Of a stretch of 37,283 bases of DNA, positions 24,965-32,684 are shown piece after piece. Source of the stretch: CALCCV01 sp964388665 (lineage in GTDB: Bacteria; Bdellovibrionota; Bdellovibrionia; Bdellovibrionales; Bdellovibrionaceae); contig CAYMBJ010000040.1 in assembly GCA_964388665.1 (NCBI GenBank), positions 1 to 37,283 of the forward strand, read 5' to 3'. The notes beneath the pieces are model-generated. The model ran no database searches, had not been told where the DNA came from, and saw nothing but the letters and a program-made list of their open reading frames with translations. Position numbers and translations under genes: made by a program. Position 1 is the first letter of the stretch, and each line of letters starts with the position of its first letter.

Positions 24965-26015
24965 GAGCCTCCTTTGCTATTCGCGAAAATAAATTAGGTC
25001 CTTCAAATACAAGGGCCGAATAGAACTGAACCAGGTGCGCGCCCAAATTCAATCTTTCGACCACATCACTATATGTAAAAATGCCACCGACACTAACAAG
25101 TAGACAATCAGTTCTTCGATTTTTTTCAATAATTTCTCGGGCTAAACTCAGACATCTCTTGGATCTCTGCGCCAGTGCCCGTCCAGAGACGCCACCGACT
25201 TCAGGAAAGTTGGAAGCAGTTTGTCGGGAAGTGGTGGTATTGGTCAGAATAAAACCCATAAAGCCACAATCCAGGGCCACTTCGATTGTGCGCACAAGGT
25301 CATTGTCCTCAAGGTCTGGGCTCAGCTTTAAAATGAGAGGCCCAGCTTTGGACTCCACGGCTTGGTGGAAGAGTTGGCGCAAGAATTTTGCCAGGACATC
25401 TGGGGCAAAGAGATCCCTGAGTCCAGTGGTGTTGGGGCTAGAGATATTGATCACCAAAGCATCGGCCAGGCTCGCAAACTGCCGTATTAGATAGCAATAG
25501 TCCATGTGAGCGTGCGAATTTTCGGTCCAGCGATTTCGTCCTAAATTCACAAATAGCGGAACCATGCACTCGGATTTGCGGCTGGCGATGGTGGACGCCA
25601 AGTCCCCCGCACCGCGATTGGGAAAGCCCATGCGATTCCATACATTCAGATTCTTGTGATCGCGATTGACAATCACTCCGTCATTGGCTGCCTGCGGCAG
25701 TGGGGTCACGGTGCCAAGTTCTAAAAATCCGGCGCCCAAGCTTTGCCAATCCAATATGTTTTCGCCATCTTTGTCGAGGCCACCGGCGATACCTGTGGGG
25801 TTGCGAAAGTACATGCCTTGCCACTCAAAAGATCGCCATATATACATTCCGGGATCCTGACTAAAAAGATTGGCGTATATTTTAAGAAGACTCGAGCTCA
25901 TATCATGTGAAAGATGGGCTGGAACCCATAGCCAGGGCCTCTTCCAAATGGAAAAGGTCTTTTCAAAGGAGGCATGGCTAAGTGGTGAGTTTTGCGGATC
26001 AGTTGGTAAATTCAA
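24873..26015 (-). CDS. pyrD: Dihydroorotate dehydrogenase, class 2 (quinone-dependent)
   Basis: The 380-residue product has class 2 PyrD motifs: GIAGGLDKDGENI near residue 75, LELGTVTPLPQ, NRMGFPNRGA, FVNLGRNR, the NISSPNTTGLRDL active-site block, ILKLSPDL, ILTNTTTSR, and the FMN phosphate loop VSVGGIFTYSDV. It oxidises dihydroorotate to orotate with quinone as acceptor, usually at the membrane via the N-terminal helices (WLWVPAHLSHDMSSSLLKIY). The start is uncertain: TTG 26015 is the longest option and no ATG is well placed before the conserved region. The last 27 or so residues are polar and lie beyond the domain, where the DNA also encodes the Nudix start. gdhA ends 27 bases upstream. Confidence 0.93.
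   Translation of the reverse strand: MNLPTDPQNSPLSHASFEKTFSIWKRPWLWVPAHLSHDMSSSLLKIYANLFSQDPGMYIWRSFEWQGMYFRNPTGIAGGLDKDGENILDWQSLGAGFLELGTVTPLPQAANDGVIVNRDHKNLNVWNRMGFPNRGAGDLASTIASRKSECMVPLFVNLGRNRWTENSHAHMDYCYLIRQFASLADALVINISSPNTTGLRDLFAPDVLAKFLRQLFHQAVESKAGPLILKLSPDLEDNDLVRTIEVALDCGFMGFILTNTTTSRQTASNFPEVGGVSGRALAQRSKRCLSLAREIIEKNRRTDCLLVSVGGIFTYSDVVERLNLGAHLVQFYSALVFEGPNLFSRIAKEARGGPARHQGKTSEQKIALDPSGGGSHSQRQ
24968..24975 (-). promoter_or_regulatory. Strong Shine-Dalgarno inside pyrD for the Nudix gene
   Basis: AAAGGAGG read on the minus strand lies in the pyrD coding sequence just ahead of GTG 24964. It is among the best ribosome binding sites in the window and decides the Nudix start, despite the large overlap it creates. 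The spacing of 3 bases to the start codon is short. Confidence 0.75.
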
Positions 26016-26042
26016 AGTGATTGTCTTTATCCTTAGTCGCTT

Positions 26043-27341
26043 CTATCGGGGGTAAAGGCCGCGCAAGAGCATGGCTTTTTCGAGACGAGAGATGGCAACG
26101 GCCATTGCCGCACTTCGCATGTCCACATGTCTTTCGGCATAGAATTTATAACCATCGTCAAAGGCTTTGGTTATAATTGTCTTTAGCCGATTGTTGATCT
26201 CGTCTTCACCCCAGAAGAAAGACATAATGTCCTGCACCCACTCAAAATAACTGACAATAACACCGCCGCCATTGGCAATGACGTCTGGCGCGATAAACAC
26301 GCCACGCTTGTACAGGATTTTTGTCGCCGAGTTGGTGACTGGGCCGTTGGCGCCTTCGACGATTACTTTTGCTTTCACTTTCTCAGCATTGTGGACGTCA
26401 ATCTGGCCTTCGAGAGCGCACGGGAAAAGTCCATCACATTCCAATTCTAACAAATCTGCATTTGTGATTTCCTGAGAATTGGGAAAGTTTTTGATCTGTT
26501 TGTTGACTTTTACATATTCGATGAGCTCTGGAATGTTGAGGCCATCACCGTTAAAAATACCGCCGCTGACATCAGAAACGGCGATCACTTTAGCGCCTCG
26601 CTCATAAGAAAAGAGCGCCGCAAACGAACCCACGTTACCAAAACCCTGGACAACGATCTTCGCGCCTTTGTAATTGATGTTGCATTTTTCAAAGGCTTTT
26701 TCTGCAACATAAACAACGCCCAAGCCTGTGGCGTGATTACGTCCCAATGTTCCGCCAATTTCTACTGGCTTGCCGGTCACGACTCCAGGCTGCGAATAGC
26801 CACCCTGCTCCTGGGAATAGGTGTCCATAAACCAAGCCATTGTCTGCGGGTCGGTACCGACGTCAGGTGCTGGAATGTCTTTGGTGGGGCCAACAAACTG
26901 GGCAATTTCTGAGGCATAACGACGAGTGAGATTTTGCTTTTCTGTTCTTGAAATTTTGGTGGGATCAACGCAAACACCACCTTTGGCCCCGCCCAGTGGC
27001 AATCCTAAAACTGAATTTTTAAAAGTCATGAGCGCAGCCAGGCCGACAACTTCAGGCAAATCGACGTTTTGATGGTAGCGAATACCACCTTTAAAGGGGC
27101 CAAGCGTTGCATTGTACTGCACGCGGTAACCAATAAAAACTTTGACGGAGTAGTCATCCATGCGAACAGGTACCGAGACGGTGACACTGCGACGTGGTCT
27201 TCGCAATCTTTCTAAAACATTCGGGTCGCAATTGACTAGCTTTGCAGACTCCTCAATTGATTGTAGGGCATTGATAAAAAGGGGGCCGTTAAGGTGGGCC
27301 TCAGAAGAGTGAAAAATTCTTTGATTCGAATTTGATTCCAT
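26043..27341 (-). CDS. gdhA: Glutamate dehydrogenase (NAD(P)-dependent)
   Basis: The 432-residue product is a standard-length hexameric GDH. The substrate-binding stretch is GPFKGGIRYHQNVDL followed by K108 and the catalytic-lysine motif GLPLGGAKGG (K120). The catalytic Asp region is DIPAPDVGTDPQ, and the dinucleotide-binding fold is KIVVQGFGNVGSFAA. It interconverts glutamate and 2-oxoglutarate plus ammonia. Cofactor preference is not clear by eye. AAGGAAA precedes the ATG. It ends in TAG 27 bases before the pyrD start and could head the operon. With pckG nearby, the context suggests amino-acid-derived carbon feeding gluconeogenesis. Confidence 0.96.
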   Translation of the reverse strand: MESNSNQRIFHSSEAHLNGPLFINALQSIEESAKLVNCDPNVLERLRRPRRSVTVSVPVRMDDYSVKVFIGYRVQYNATLGPFKGGIRYHQNVDLPEVVGLAALMTFKNSVLGLPLGGAKGGVCVDPTKISRTEKQNLTRRYASEIAQFVGPTKDIPAPDVGTDPQTMAWFMDTYSQEQGGYSQPGVVTGKPVEIGGTLGRNHATGLGVVYVAEKAFEKCNINYKGAKIVVQGFGNVGSFAALFSYERGAKVIAVSDVSGGIFNGDGLNIPELIEYVKVNKQIKNFPNSQEITNADLLELECDGLFPCALEGQIDVHNAEKVKAKVIVEGANGPVTNSATKILYKRGVFIAPDVIANGGGVIVSYFEWVQDIMSFFWGEDEINNRLKTIITKAFDDGYKFYAERHVDMRSAAMAVAISRLEKAMLLRGLYPR

Positions 27342-27524
27342 GAGACGAAATTTTCCTTTCCATTCTCAGTTCATTTGCTGCAATCGCGAACCTGAGCTTG
27401 TTTACGGCCCCATACTAAAAGCGGCAAGGAAAGGGAGTCATCAAATTTGTTTTCTTCGTCTCTGGAAGTCATATTTGGCAGACGCAGCCAGAGCGGACAA
27501 AGTCAGAGCTGTTTCAATTTACTC

Positions 27525-28358
27525 TTAGACCGAGGCGGGAGCAAGAAGGGCGGCATCGGAGGCTGCGGCAAAAAATGGCGAGCGTTGAGCCAATTTTGCA
27601 ATATAGGGTGCTAGGTCTTGGCGCAATGACGCCGGAAACTGCGCCAGCGGCAATATATGCTGATCGGGGACATAGCGAAAGGTGAGATTGATTCGCCTCA
27701 CCTTAAAGTCTTCCCCCATGAACGGCCACTCAATTTTGCTCTTCTTTTCGACTCTCTGAACTCGGTGAAACAAGCTGGTTTTATAGCGATGACCTGAAAA
27801 GATCTGCAGGGAGCCATCTTCGAGCCATTGGTGAAGTTGCGCTTGGCTAGGATGGTTGCGACCGGCGCTCTTGACAAACTGAAAGTAGGCGCGCTCGCCA
27901 AAAGAAACGGATGCCACTGGGCCTGGTTCATGGTCTTTGTGATCTCCAACCCGAGCTACATCTTGCCACTTGTTTTGGGCATCTTTGATTCGGCCATAAT
28001 AGTTGATAAGGCAGGTGTTGAGGTGCCATCCACGCGGGATATCACTGGGCGGCACATTTTGATGGATTTGCTTTTCAATTTTATGAACCCAATTTTGCAT
28101 AAAGTCTGGAAAGGGCTCCGCCTCCACGCAGCGAAAATCCACGCCCTTGGGAGGGTGATAGTAGTTCAAGCAAGCAAATTGCCAATTTCCCAACCAGTAA
28201 ACAGGGCGAAGCAGCATCCGTTGTTTTTGGTTGGTCTCCAAAGGTCGAGCTGTCGAGTACCGATGCTCCCAAATGGCCGGCAAATTCAGAAAGTAATCAA
28301 TAGCAGATTGGCGCTCGCTGCCAACTACAAATTCGGGCTGATAGATTAGGTTTTTCAT
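27525..28358 (-). CDS. AlkB-like 2-oxoglutarate/Fe(II) dioxygenase
   Basis: I choose ATG 28358 (277 residues), not the in-frame start at 28427 inside pckG, because it falls just after the pckG stop and begins sensibly with MKNLIYQPEF. The AlkB-family iron site is visible: H140-K-D142 in VGDHKDHEPGP, the distal ligand probably H198 (TSLFHRVQ), and the 2-oxoglutarate-binding R222-x-N224-x-T-F-R228 (RINLTFR). The CLINYYGRIKD block is the usual NxYxxG-type nucleotide-recognition lid. Members repair alkylated DNA or RNA or modify other substrates; which one is not decidable here. It lies between pckG and gdhA on the same strand. Confidence 0.87.
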   Translation of the reverse strand: MKNLIYQPEFVVGSERQSAIDYFLNLPAIWEHRYSTARPLETNQKQRMLLRPVYWLGNWQFACLNYYHPPKGVDFRCVEAEPFPDFMQNWVHKIEKQIHQNVPPSDIPRGWHLNTCLINYYGRIKDAQNKWQDVARVGDHKDHEPGPVASVSFGERAYFQFVKSAGRNHPSQAQLHQWLEDGSLQIFSGHRYKTSLFHRVQRVEKKSKIEWPFMGEDFKVRRINLTFRYVPDQHILPLAQFPASLRQDLAPYIAKLAQRSPFFAAASDAALLAPASV

Positions 28359-28389
28359 TGCACACCATTTGGCGACACATTTTTCATGG

Positions 28390-30288
28390 TCAGTGAGAGG
28401 TTGGCATGGCTGACTCCATCTCAGCAAGTCGCGCTAAAATTTCCTTTGGCATTTTGTCGATTTTAGAAAAGAAATCTCGATGGGAAGCCAATTCCTTTTG
28501 CCATTGAGCCGGGTCCAACTTCATAAGATCTTCAAACTGGTCACTTGAAAAGTCCAAGTTCTTTAAATTGAAGGCCTCATAGGTTGGCAGTAGAACCGGG
28601 CCTTTGGACGCTCCCGTTGCGCGGTTTTCAATTCGGGCCAAGACCCATTCGAGCACGCGCATATTGTCGCCAAAGCCCGGCCAAATAAAATGGCCTTGGG
28701 CGTTTTTGCGAAACCAATTTACCAAGAAGATCTTGGGTGGATTTTTCAATTGAAGGCCAAAATCTATCCAATGTTTAAAATACTCTCCGACATTGTAGCC
28801 GCAAAATGGCAGCATTGCCATTGGATCGCGGCGGACCACGCCCACTTTGCCAGTGGCTGCCGCGGTCGTTTCGGAACCGATGGTGGCCCCTAGATAAACT
28901 CCAGTTTGCCAGTCCTTAGCTTCCATCACCAAAGGCAAAGTGTCGGCGCGACGCCCGCCAAACAGAATCGCCGAAATCACAACGCCCTGTGGGTCTTCCC
29001 AGGCAGGATCCAGCGAGGGACATTGGGCTGCGGGTGCTGTAAACCGTGAATTGGGGTGAGCGGCCTTGCGCCCACAGCTGGGCGTCCAGTCGTTTCCTTG
29101 CCAGTCGATCAGATGCGCTGGGGCTTCAGAGGTCATATCTTCCCACCAAACATCACCATCATCGGTCATCGCGACATTGGTAAAAATCGTGTTTTTTGCC
29201 ATGGTGGCCATGGCGTTGGGGTTCGTTTTGATTGAGGTGCCGGGAGCCACGCCAAAAAAACCAGCCTCCGGATTGATGGCGCGCAATTCGCCTAGTGAAT
29301 CTCGATGCAGCCATGCGATGTCGTCGCCGACGGTGGTGATTTTCCACTGCTGCATGGTTGCTGGTGGAATCATCATGGCGAAATTGGTTTTTCCGCAGGC
29401 GCTCGGAAATGCCGCTGCAACATAATTTTTCTTTCCGGGATTCTGCAAGTTCTCGACGCCCAAAATCAGCATGTGCTCAGCCAACCAGTCTTGCGTTTTT
29501 CCCATATGCGAGGCCAGGCGTAGTGAAAAGCATTTTTTTCCTAAGAGAGCATTGCCACCATATCCGGAACCAAAAGACCAAACTTCGTTTCGCTGTGGAT
29601 AGTGCACAATGTATTTGGTTTTTGAATTGCACGGCCAAGAAACGTCATTTTCGCCGGGGTTCAAGGGGCGACCTACAGAATGCACACACTTAACAAAGCT
29701 GCCAGCCGACTGCGTTTGCTTGCCTTTTGACGATGATGTTGACGCTAATCTCATCTCCGTCAATGCTGGCAGGCCCATTCTGGTCATGATCTTCATGTTG
29801 ACCGCAACATAGGCAGAGTCACTCAGCTCGACTCCGAACTTTGCATAGGGAGATTTGAGTGGGCCCATGCAAAACGGAATGACATAAAGAGTGCGGCCCT
29901 TCATGCAGCCTTGAAAAAGGCTCAGCAAGGTGCTGTCCATTTCTTCTGGCTTTTGCCAATTGTTTGTGGGGCCGGCCTCTTCTATGGTGGGTGTGCAAAT
30001 AAAGGTGCGATCTTCGACACGAGCGACATCTGAAGGATCGGAAAGAGCCAAATAGGAGTTGGGCCGTTTTTGAGGATTTAATTTTTTAAAGGTTCCAGCG
30101 GTTACGAGCAAATTGCAAAGAAAGTCATACTCTTCGTCACTACCGTCACAAATCACGACTTTTTCAGGAAGTGTTAGGGCTGTAAAGTTTTTAACCCAGG
30201 TGTTGAGTTCGTCACCGTAGCTTTCAAGATTGATCTCCTGGCCAAGGACCGTCTTAAACGTCGCGCTTAAAGAAGAGTTCGAAACCAT
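28390..30288 (-). CDS. pckG: Phosphoenolpyruvate carboxykinase (GTP)
   Basis: The 632-residue product is full length for the GTP-dependent class. The P-loop is A297-C-G-K-T-N302 (FPSACGKTNFAMM), preceded by FGSGYGGNALLGKKCFSLR. The metal and active-site blocks are TVGDDIAWL and INPEAGFFGVAPGTS, and the guanine-site region is FLVNWFRKNAQGHFIWPGFGDNMRVLEW. It converts oxaloacetate and GTP to phosphoenolpyruvate, the entry to gluconeogenesis. AGGGGG lies 7 bases before the ATG. It is first in the long minus-strand run, with its promoter in the 267-base region shared with the divergent heptose-kinase gene. Confidence 0.97.
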   Translation of the reverse strand: MVSNSSLSATFKTVLGQEINLESYGDELNTWVKNFTALTLPEKVVICDGSDEEYDFLCNLLVTAGTFKKLNPQKRPNSYLALSDPSDVARVEDRTFICTPTIEEAGPTNNWQKPEEMDSTLLSLFQGCMKGRTLYVIPFCMGPLKSPYAKFGVELSDSAYVAVNMKIMTRMGLPALTEMRLASTSSSKGKQTQSAGSFVKCVHSVGRPLNPGENDVSWPCNSKTKYIVHYPQRNEVWSFGSGYGGNALLGKKCFSLRLASHMGKTQDWLAEHMLILGVENLQNPGKKNYVAAAFPSACGKTNFAMMIPPATMQQWKITTVGDDIAWLHRDSLGELRAINPEAGFFGVAPGTSIKTNPNAMATMAKNTIFTNVAMTDDGDVWWEDMTSEAPAHLIDWQGNDWTPSCGRKAAHPNSRFTAPAAQCPSLDPAWEDPQGVVISAILFGGRRADTLPLVMEAKDWQTGVYLGATIGSETTAAATGKVGVVRRDPMAMLPFCGYNVGEYFKHWIDFGLQLKNPPKIFLVNWFRKNAQGHFIWPGFGDNMRVLEWVLARIENRATGASKGPVLLPTYEAFNLKNLDFSSDQFEDLMKLDPAQWQKELASHRDFFSKIDKMPKEILARLAEMESAMPTSH

Positions 30289-30464
30289 CTATTTTCCCCC
30301 TGTTTGAAAATAATTTGCGTCCTCGATTTTGGCCGACCCTAATCACTTTTGCTCTGAGATTCACCTAAATTTTCCTGATGCTGAAGGGCTTATAGTGTGA
30401 TGCAACATTTTCAAAAACATCATGGTTCCAGGTGCTCCCGATTTGGTCAGCAATAGGGTCTTCA

Positions 30465-30500
30465 GCCTCAACTCGACAAACATTTTTGTCGAGTTGAGGC
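30465..30500. repeat. Perfect palindrome, 16-bp stem and 4-base loop
   Basis: GCCTCAACTCGACAAA is followed by CATT and then its exact inverse complement, ending at 30500. It lies in the pckG/heptose-kinase divergent region, 55 bases before the kinase ATG. There is no U-tract on either strand, so it is not a classical intrinsic terminator. It could be a protein-binding operator, an mRNA leader hairpin controlling the kinase gene, or a REP-like repeat. Confidence 0.85.
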
Positions 30501-30555
30501 TAGATGCTCCAAGCAATTGGTCGACGGCGTTGCCGAATCAGGTTAGTGGATAACT

Positions 30556-31593
30556 ATGAAGAATTCTTTAGTTCACGAATACCAATTGGATGATTCTATG
30601 AAGAGGCAGGCTTTGCAGCTGTTGCCAAAATTACGGAATCGTCGCGTGCTTGTGGTCGGCGATGTTGGGCTTGATGAGTATGTGATGGGATCTGTGCGCA
30701 GAATTTCTCCTGAGGCGCCCGTGCCAGTGGTGGAGGTGGAGTCTGAGGATCTTCGCTTGGGCCTATCTGCATTTGTGGCACAAAATGTTTTGAGCCTGGG
30801 AGGGCAGGTGCGCCTAATGGGCGTGGTGGGCGCTGATCGTGGTGCAAGCCTATTGCAAGACCTATTTAAAAAAACGGGAGTCCCATGGGACGATTTGGTT
30901 GTGGATGAAAGTCGTCCAACGACTCGAAAATCCAGAATTATGGCAAAAAACCACCACGTTGTGAGAGTGGATTATGAACACAAGCGCTCGATACACCCCG
31001 ATGTGGAAAAGCGTCTGATCCAAAAAATAAGAGAGGCCGTCGTCGATGTGGACGTTGTGGTGCTTGAGGATTACGCCAAAGGGGTCGTCACTAAAACTTT
31101 AGTTCAAGAAGTTTCAGCCATTTGTAAGGCCGAGGGCAAATTGCTTTTGGCCGATCCCCATCGCAGCCAACCCGCGGAAATGTATCGCGGAGTCACTTGG
31201 CTGAAGCCCAATTTTGATGAGGCCATTGATTTGGCGAAGGTTCCATTTGAAGAGATTCGGGCCAATCCCGACCTGGTTTTTCAGCTTGGGCCTATTTTAA
31301 AAGAAAAGACCTTGGCAGAGGTGGTGGTTCTTACACAGGGAGCCCAAGGTATTTTGATTTTTGCAAAAAATGGCAAAGTGATGAGAATTCCGACCTTTGC
31401 CCAGGAAGTCTACGATGTTACCGGAGCCGGTGACACGGTGGTGGCCACCATGGCGCTGGCCGCGGCGGCCAAATTGGAGCTTGCCGACTGTGCGATTCTG
31501 GCCAATTGTGCGGCCGGCATCGTTGTGACAAAGGTCGGCTGTGTGCCTTGCGAGTTCGAAGAGCTGCGCGAAAGTCTAGTGACCGCCGAATAG
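30556..31593 (+). CDS. PfkB-family kinase, D-glycero-D-manno-heptose-7-phosphate kinase-like (HldE/RfaE N-domain)
   Basis: The 345-residue product matches the kinase half of HldE: VLVVGDVGLDEYVMGSVRRISPEAPVPVVEV (from residue 31), VVLEDYAKGVV, LLLADPHR, WLKPNFDEA, and the PfkB catalytic motif VTGAGDTV with D293. The cytidylyltransferase half is absent, so it is a kinase-only form (RfaE1/HldA type). It would supply heptose 1,7-bisphosphate for LPS core synthesis. One oddity stands out: the block usually reading GGAANVA is LSAFVAQ here, placing Phe73 where an Asn is expected at the sugar-binding site. Substrate could therefore differ. The stop is TAG, followed by a hairpin. Transcribed divergently from pckG. 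Confidence 0.85.
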   Translation: MKNSLVHEYQLDDSMKRQALQLLPKLRNRRVLVVGDVGLDEYVMGSVRRISPEAPVPVVEVESEDLRLGLSAFVAQNVLSLGGQVRLMGVVGADRGASLLQDLFKKTGVPWDDLVVDESRPTTRKSRIMAKNHHVVRVDYEHKRSIHPDVEKRLIQKIREAVVDVDVVVLEDYAKGVVTKTLVQEVSAICKAEGKLLLADPHRSQPAEMYRGVTWLKPNFDEAIDLAKVPFEEIRANPDLVFQLGPILKEKTLAEVVVLTQGAQGILIFAKNGKVMRIPTFAQEVYDVTGAGDTVVATMALAAAAKLELADCAILANCAAGIVVTKVGCVPCEFEELRESLVTAE

Positions 31594-31603
31594 TTTTTTC
31601 AAA

Positions 31604-31639
31604 TCGTCACTGGCCCAGCCCAGACCAGACCAGTGACGA
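31604..31639 (+). terminator. Candidate terminator hairpin after the heptose-kinase gene
   Basis: A 10-bp perfect stem (TCGTCACTGG paired with CCAGTGACGA) has a 16-base loop and begins 10 bases after the stop codon. The nearest T-run (31657-31663) is 17 bases beyond the stem, so termination may be weak or the hairpin may only protect the transcript. Confidence 0.4.
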
Positions 31640-31721
31640 GTCCGCCCCCAAACAGATTTTTTTGCCGTCTGGGTTTGTATCTTAAAGAGATTCCTAAGAA
31701 ATACCGATGACATATTAGCAA

Positions 31722-32684
31722 ATGAGTCGTGATAAAAAGCCTTCACCGGCAGATATGATTAGTCAGAAGTTGATTGATGACGTTCGTACATCAATACAGG
31801 ATTCCTCCGTCCAAGACGAGAAGACCGTTGACCTATCCAAGCAACCACAAAAAGCAATAAGCGAAAATGAAAAGGCGGCAGCCAGAGAATCCGCTCGTGA
31901 AGTGTCGATGGCGGATCGACCCAAAACTGGTGCCAATACATTTTCGCGAAGCCGTTACGACAGTGAGGCCACGATTGCAGTTGATGGATTTCAAGGACGC
32001 AAAAAGAATTCAGAAGTGCAGCCGCAGGTGGCGGTCGGTGGTCCTCGTCGCTCGCAAAGCGGTCCCGCGATGGCAGCCTCATCAGTGGAGGCGCATCTTT
32101 TGCAAGCTGATAATTTGCGAATGGCGCAAACAAGAATATTGGACCTTGAAAAAGAAGTGGATCGCTTGCGCAAAGAAAATGATGAACTCTTTAACGCTGG
32201 CCAATACATAAAAGAAAAATCAGAAGTGTGGCAGGCGCAGATTGTGAAACTAGAGGCGGAAAAGCGCGAGATTCGCGATTCTATGCATGGCGAGATCACA
32301 ATACTAAAAGGCCAGATAGAGTACAAAGAGGATCAAGTTCGTGCTACGAAGTCACAGAATGAACAGTTAGAAAACCGTTTGAAGACGGACTTCAGAAAGA
32401 TTCGCGTGCGCGAGCGCGAGTTGGAGAATCGACTTGAGTTGGCAGTGGCCGAAAAAACAGCATTGGTGCGCGCCAAGGATGAGTCGATATTGGACCTCAA
32501 GAGAAAACTCGACCAGGTTGGCCAGGAAGTTGAGAGCTATCGCTCCAAAATCCAAGACCTCAATCGGGCCATCGAGGTGAATCAAGATCAATTCAAGAAA
32601 ACTGTGCGAGCATTGCGTTTGGCTCTTGCACAGCTCGAAGTAAAAGAGGAAAACATAGTTTCGACAATCAAAAAAGCAGAGTGA
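31722..32684 (+). CDS. Coiled-coil protein of unknown function
   Basis: The 320-residue product has a polar, probably disordered N-terminus (residues 1-125, basic and Ser-rich) and a long continuous coiled coil (about 130-318) rich in Glu, Lys, Arg, Gln and Leu with heptad spacing (LEKEVDRLRKENDELF). There is no signal peptide or membrane segment. The N-terminal region contains QDEKTVDLSK (Thr35) and SEATIAVDG, Thr sites in acidic context that resemble FHA-ligand sequences. Its stop overlaps the metallophosphoesterase GTG start by 4 bases (GTGA), so the two are co-translated. An FHA-GGDEF gene follows. A structural or scaffold role is plausible but unproven. Confidence 0.75.
   Translation: MSRDKKPSPADMISQKLIDDVRTSIQDSSVQDEKTVDLSKQPQKAISENEKAAARESAREVSMADRPKTGANTFSRSRYDSEATIAVDGFQGRKKNSEVQPQVAVGGPRRSQSGPAMAASSVEAHLLQADNLRMAQTRILDLEKEVDRLRKENDELFNAGQYIKEKSEVWQAQIVKLEAEKREIRDSMHGEITILKGQIEYKEDQVRATKSQNEQLENRLKTDFRKIRVRERELENRLELAVAEKTALVRAKDESILDLKRKLDQVGQEVESYRSKIQDLNRAIEVNQDQFKKTVRALRLALAQLEVKEENIVSTIKKAE

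Noticed and set aside
24873..27341. gdhA-TAG-pyrD readthrough fusion, since pyrD is in the same frame as gdhA
   Set aside because: A shared frame across a 27-base gap has a one-in-three chance, both proteins are complete, and the 9 linking codons show no domain sequence.
28111..28130. Recurring GGGCTCCGCCTCCA also seen near 20367-20380, with GGCTCCGCC near 33982
   Set aside because: It is too short and few in number; the 28 kb and 34 kb copies lie in coding sequence. No spacing or context pattern.
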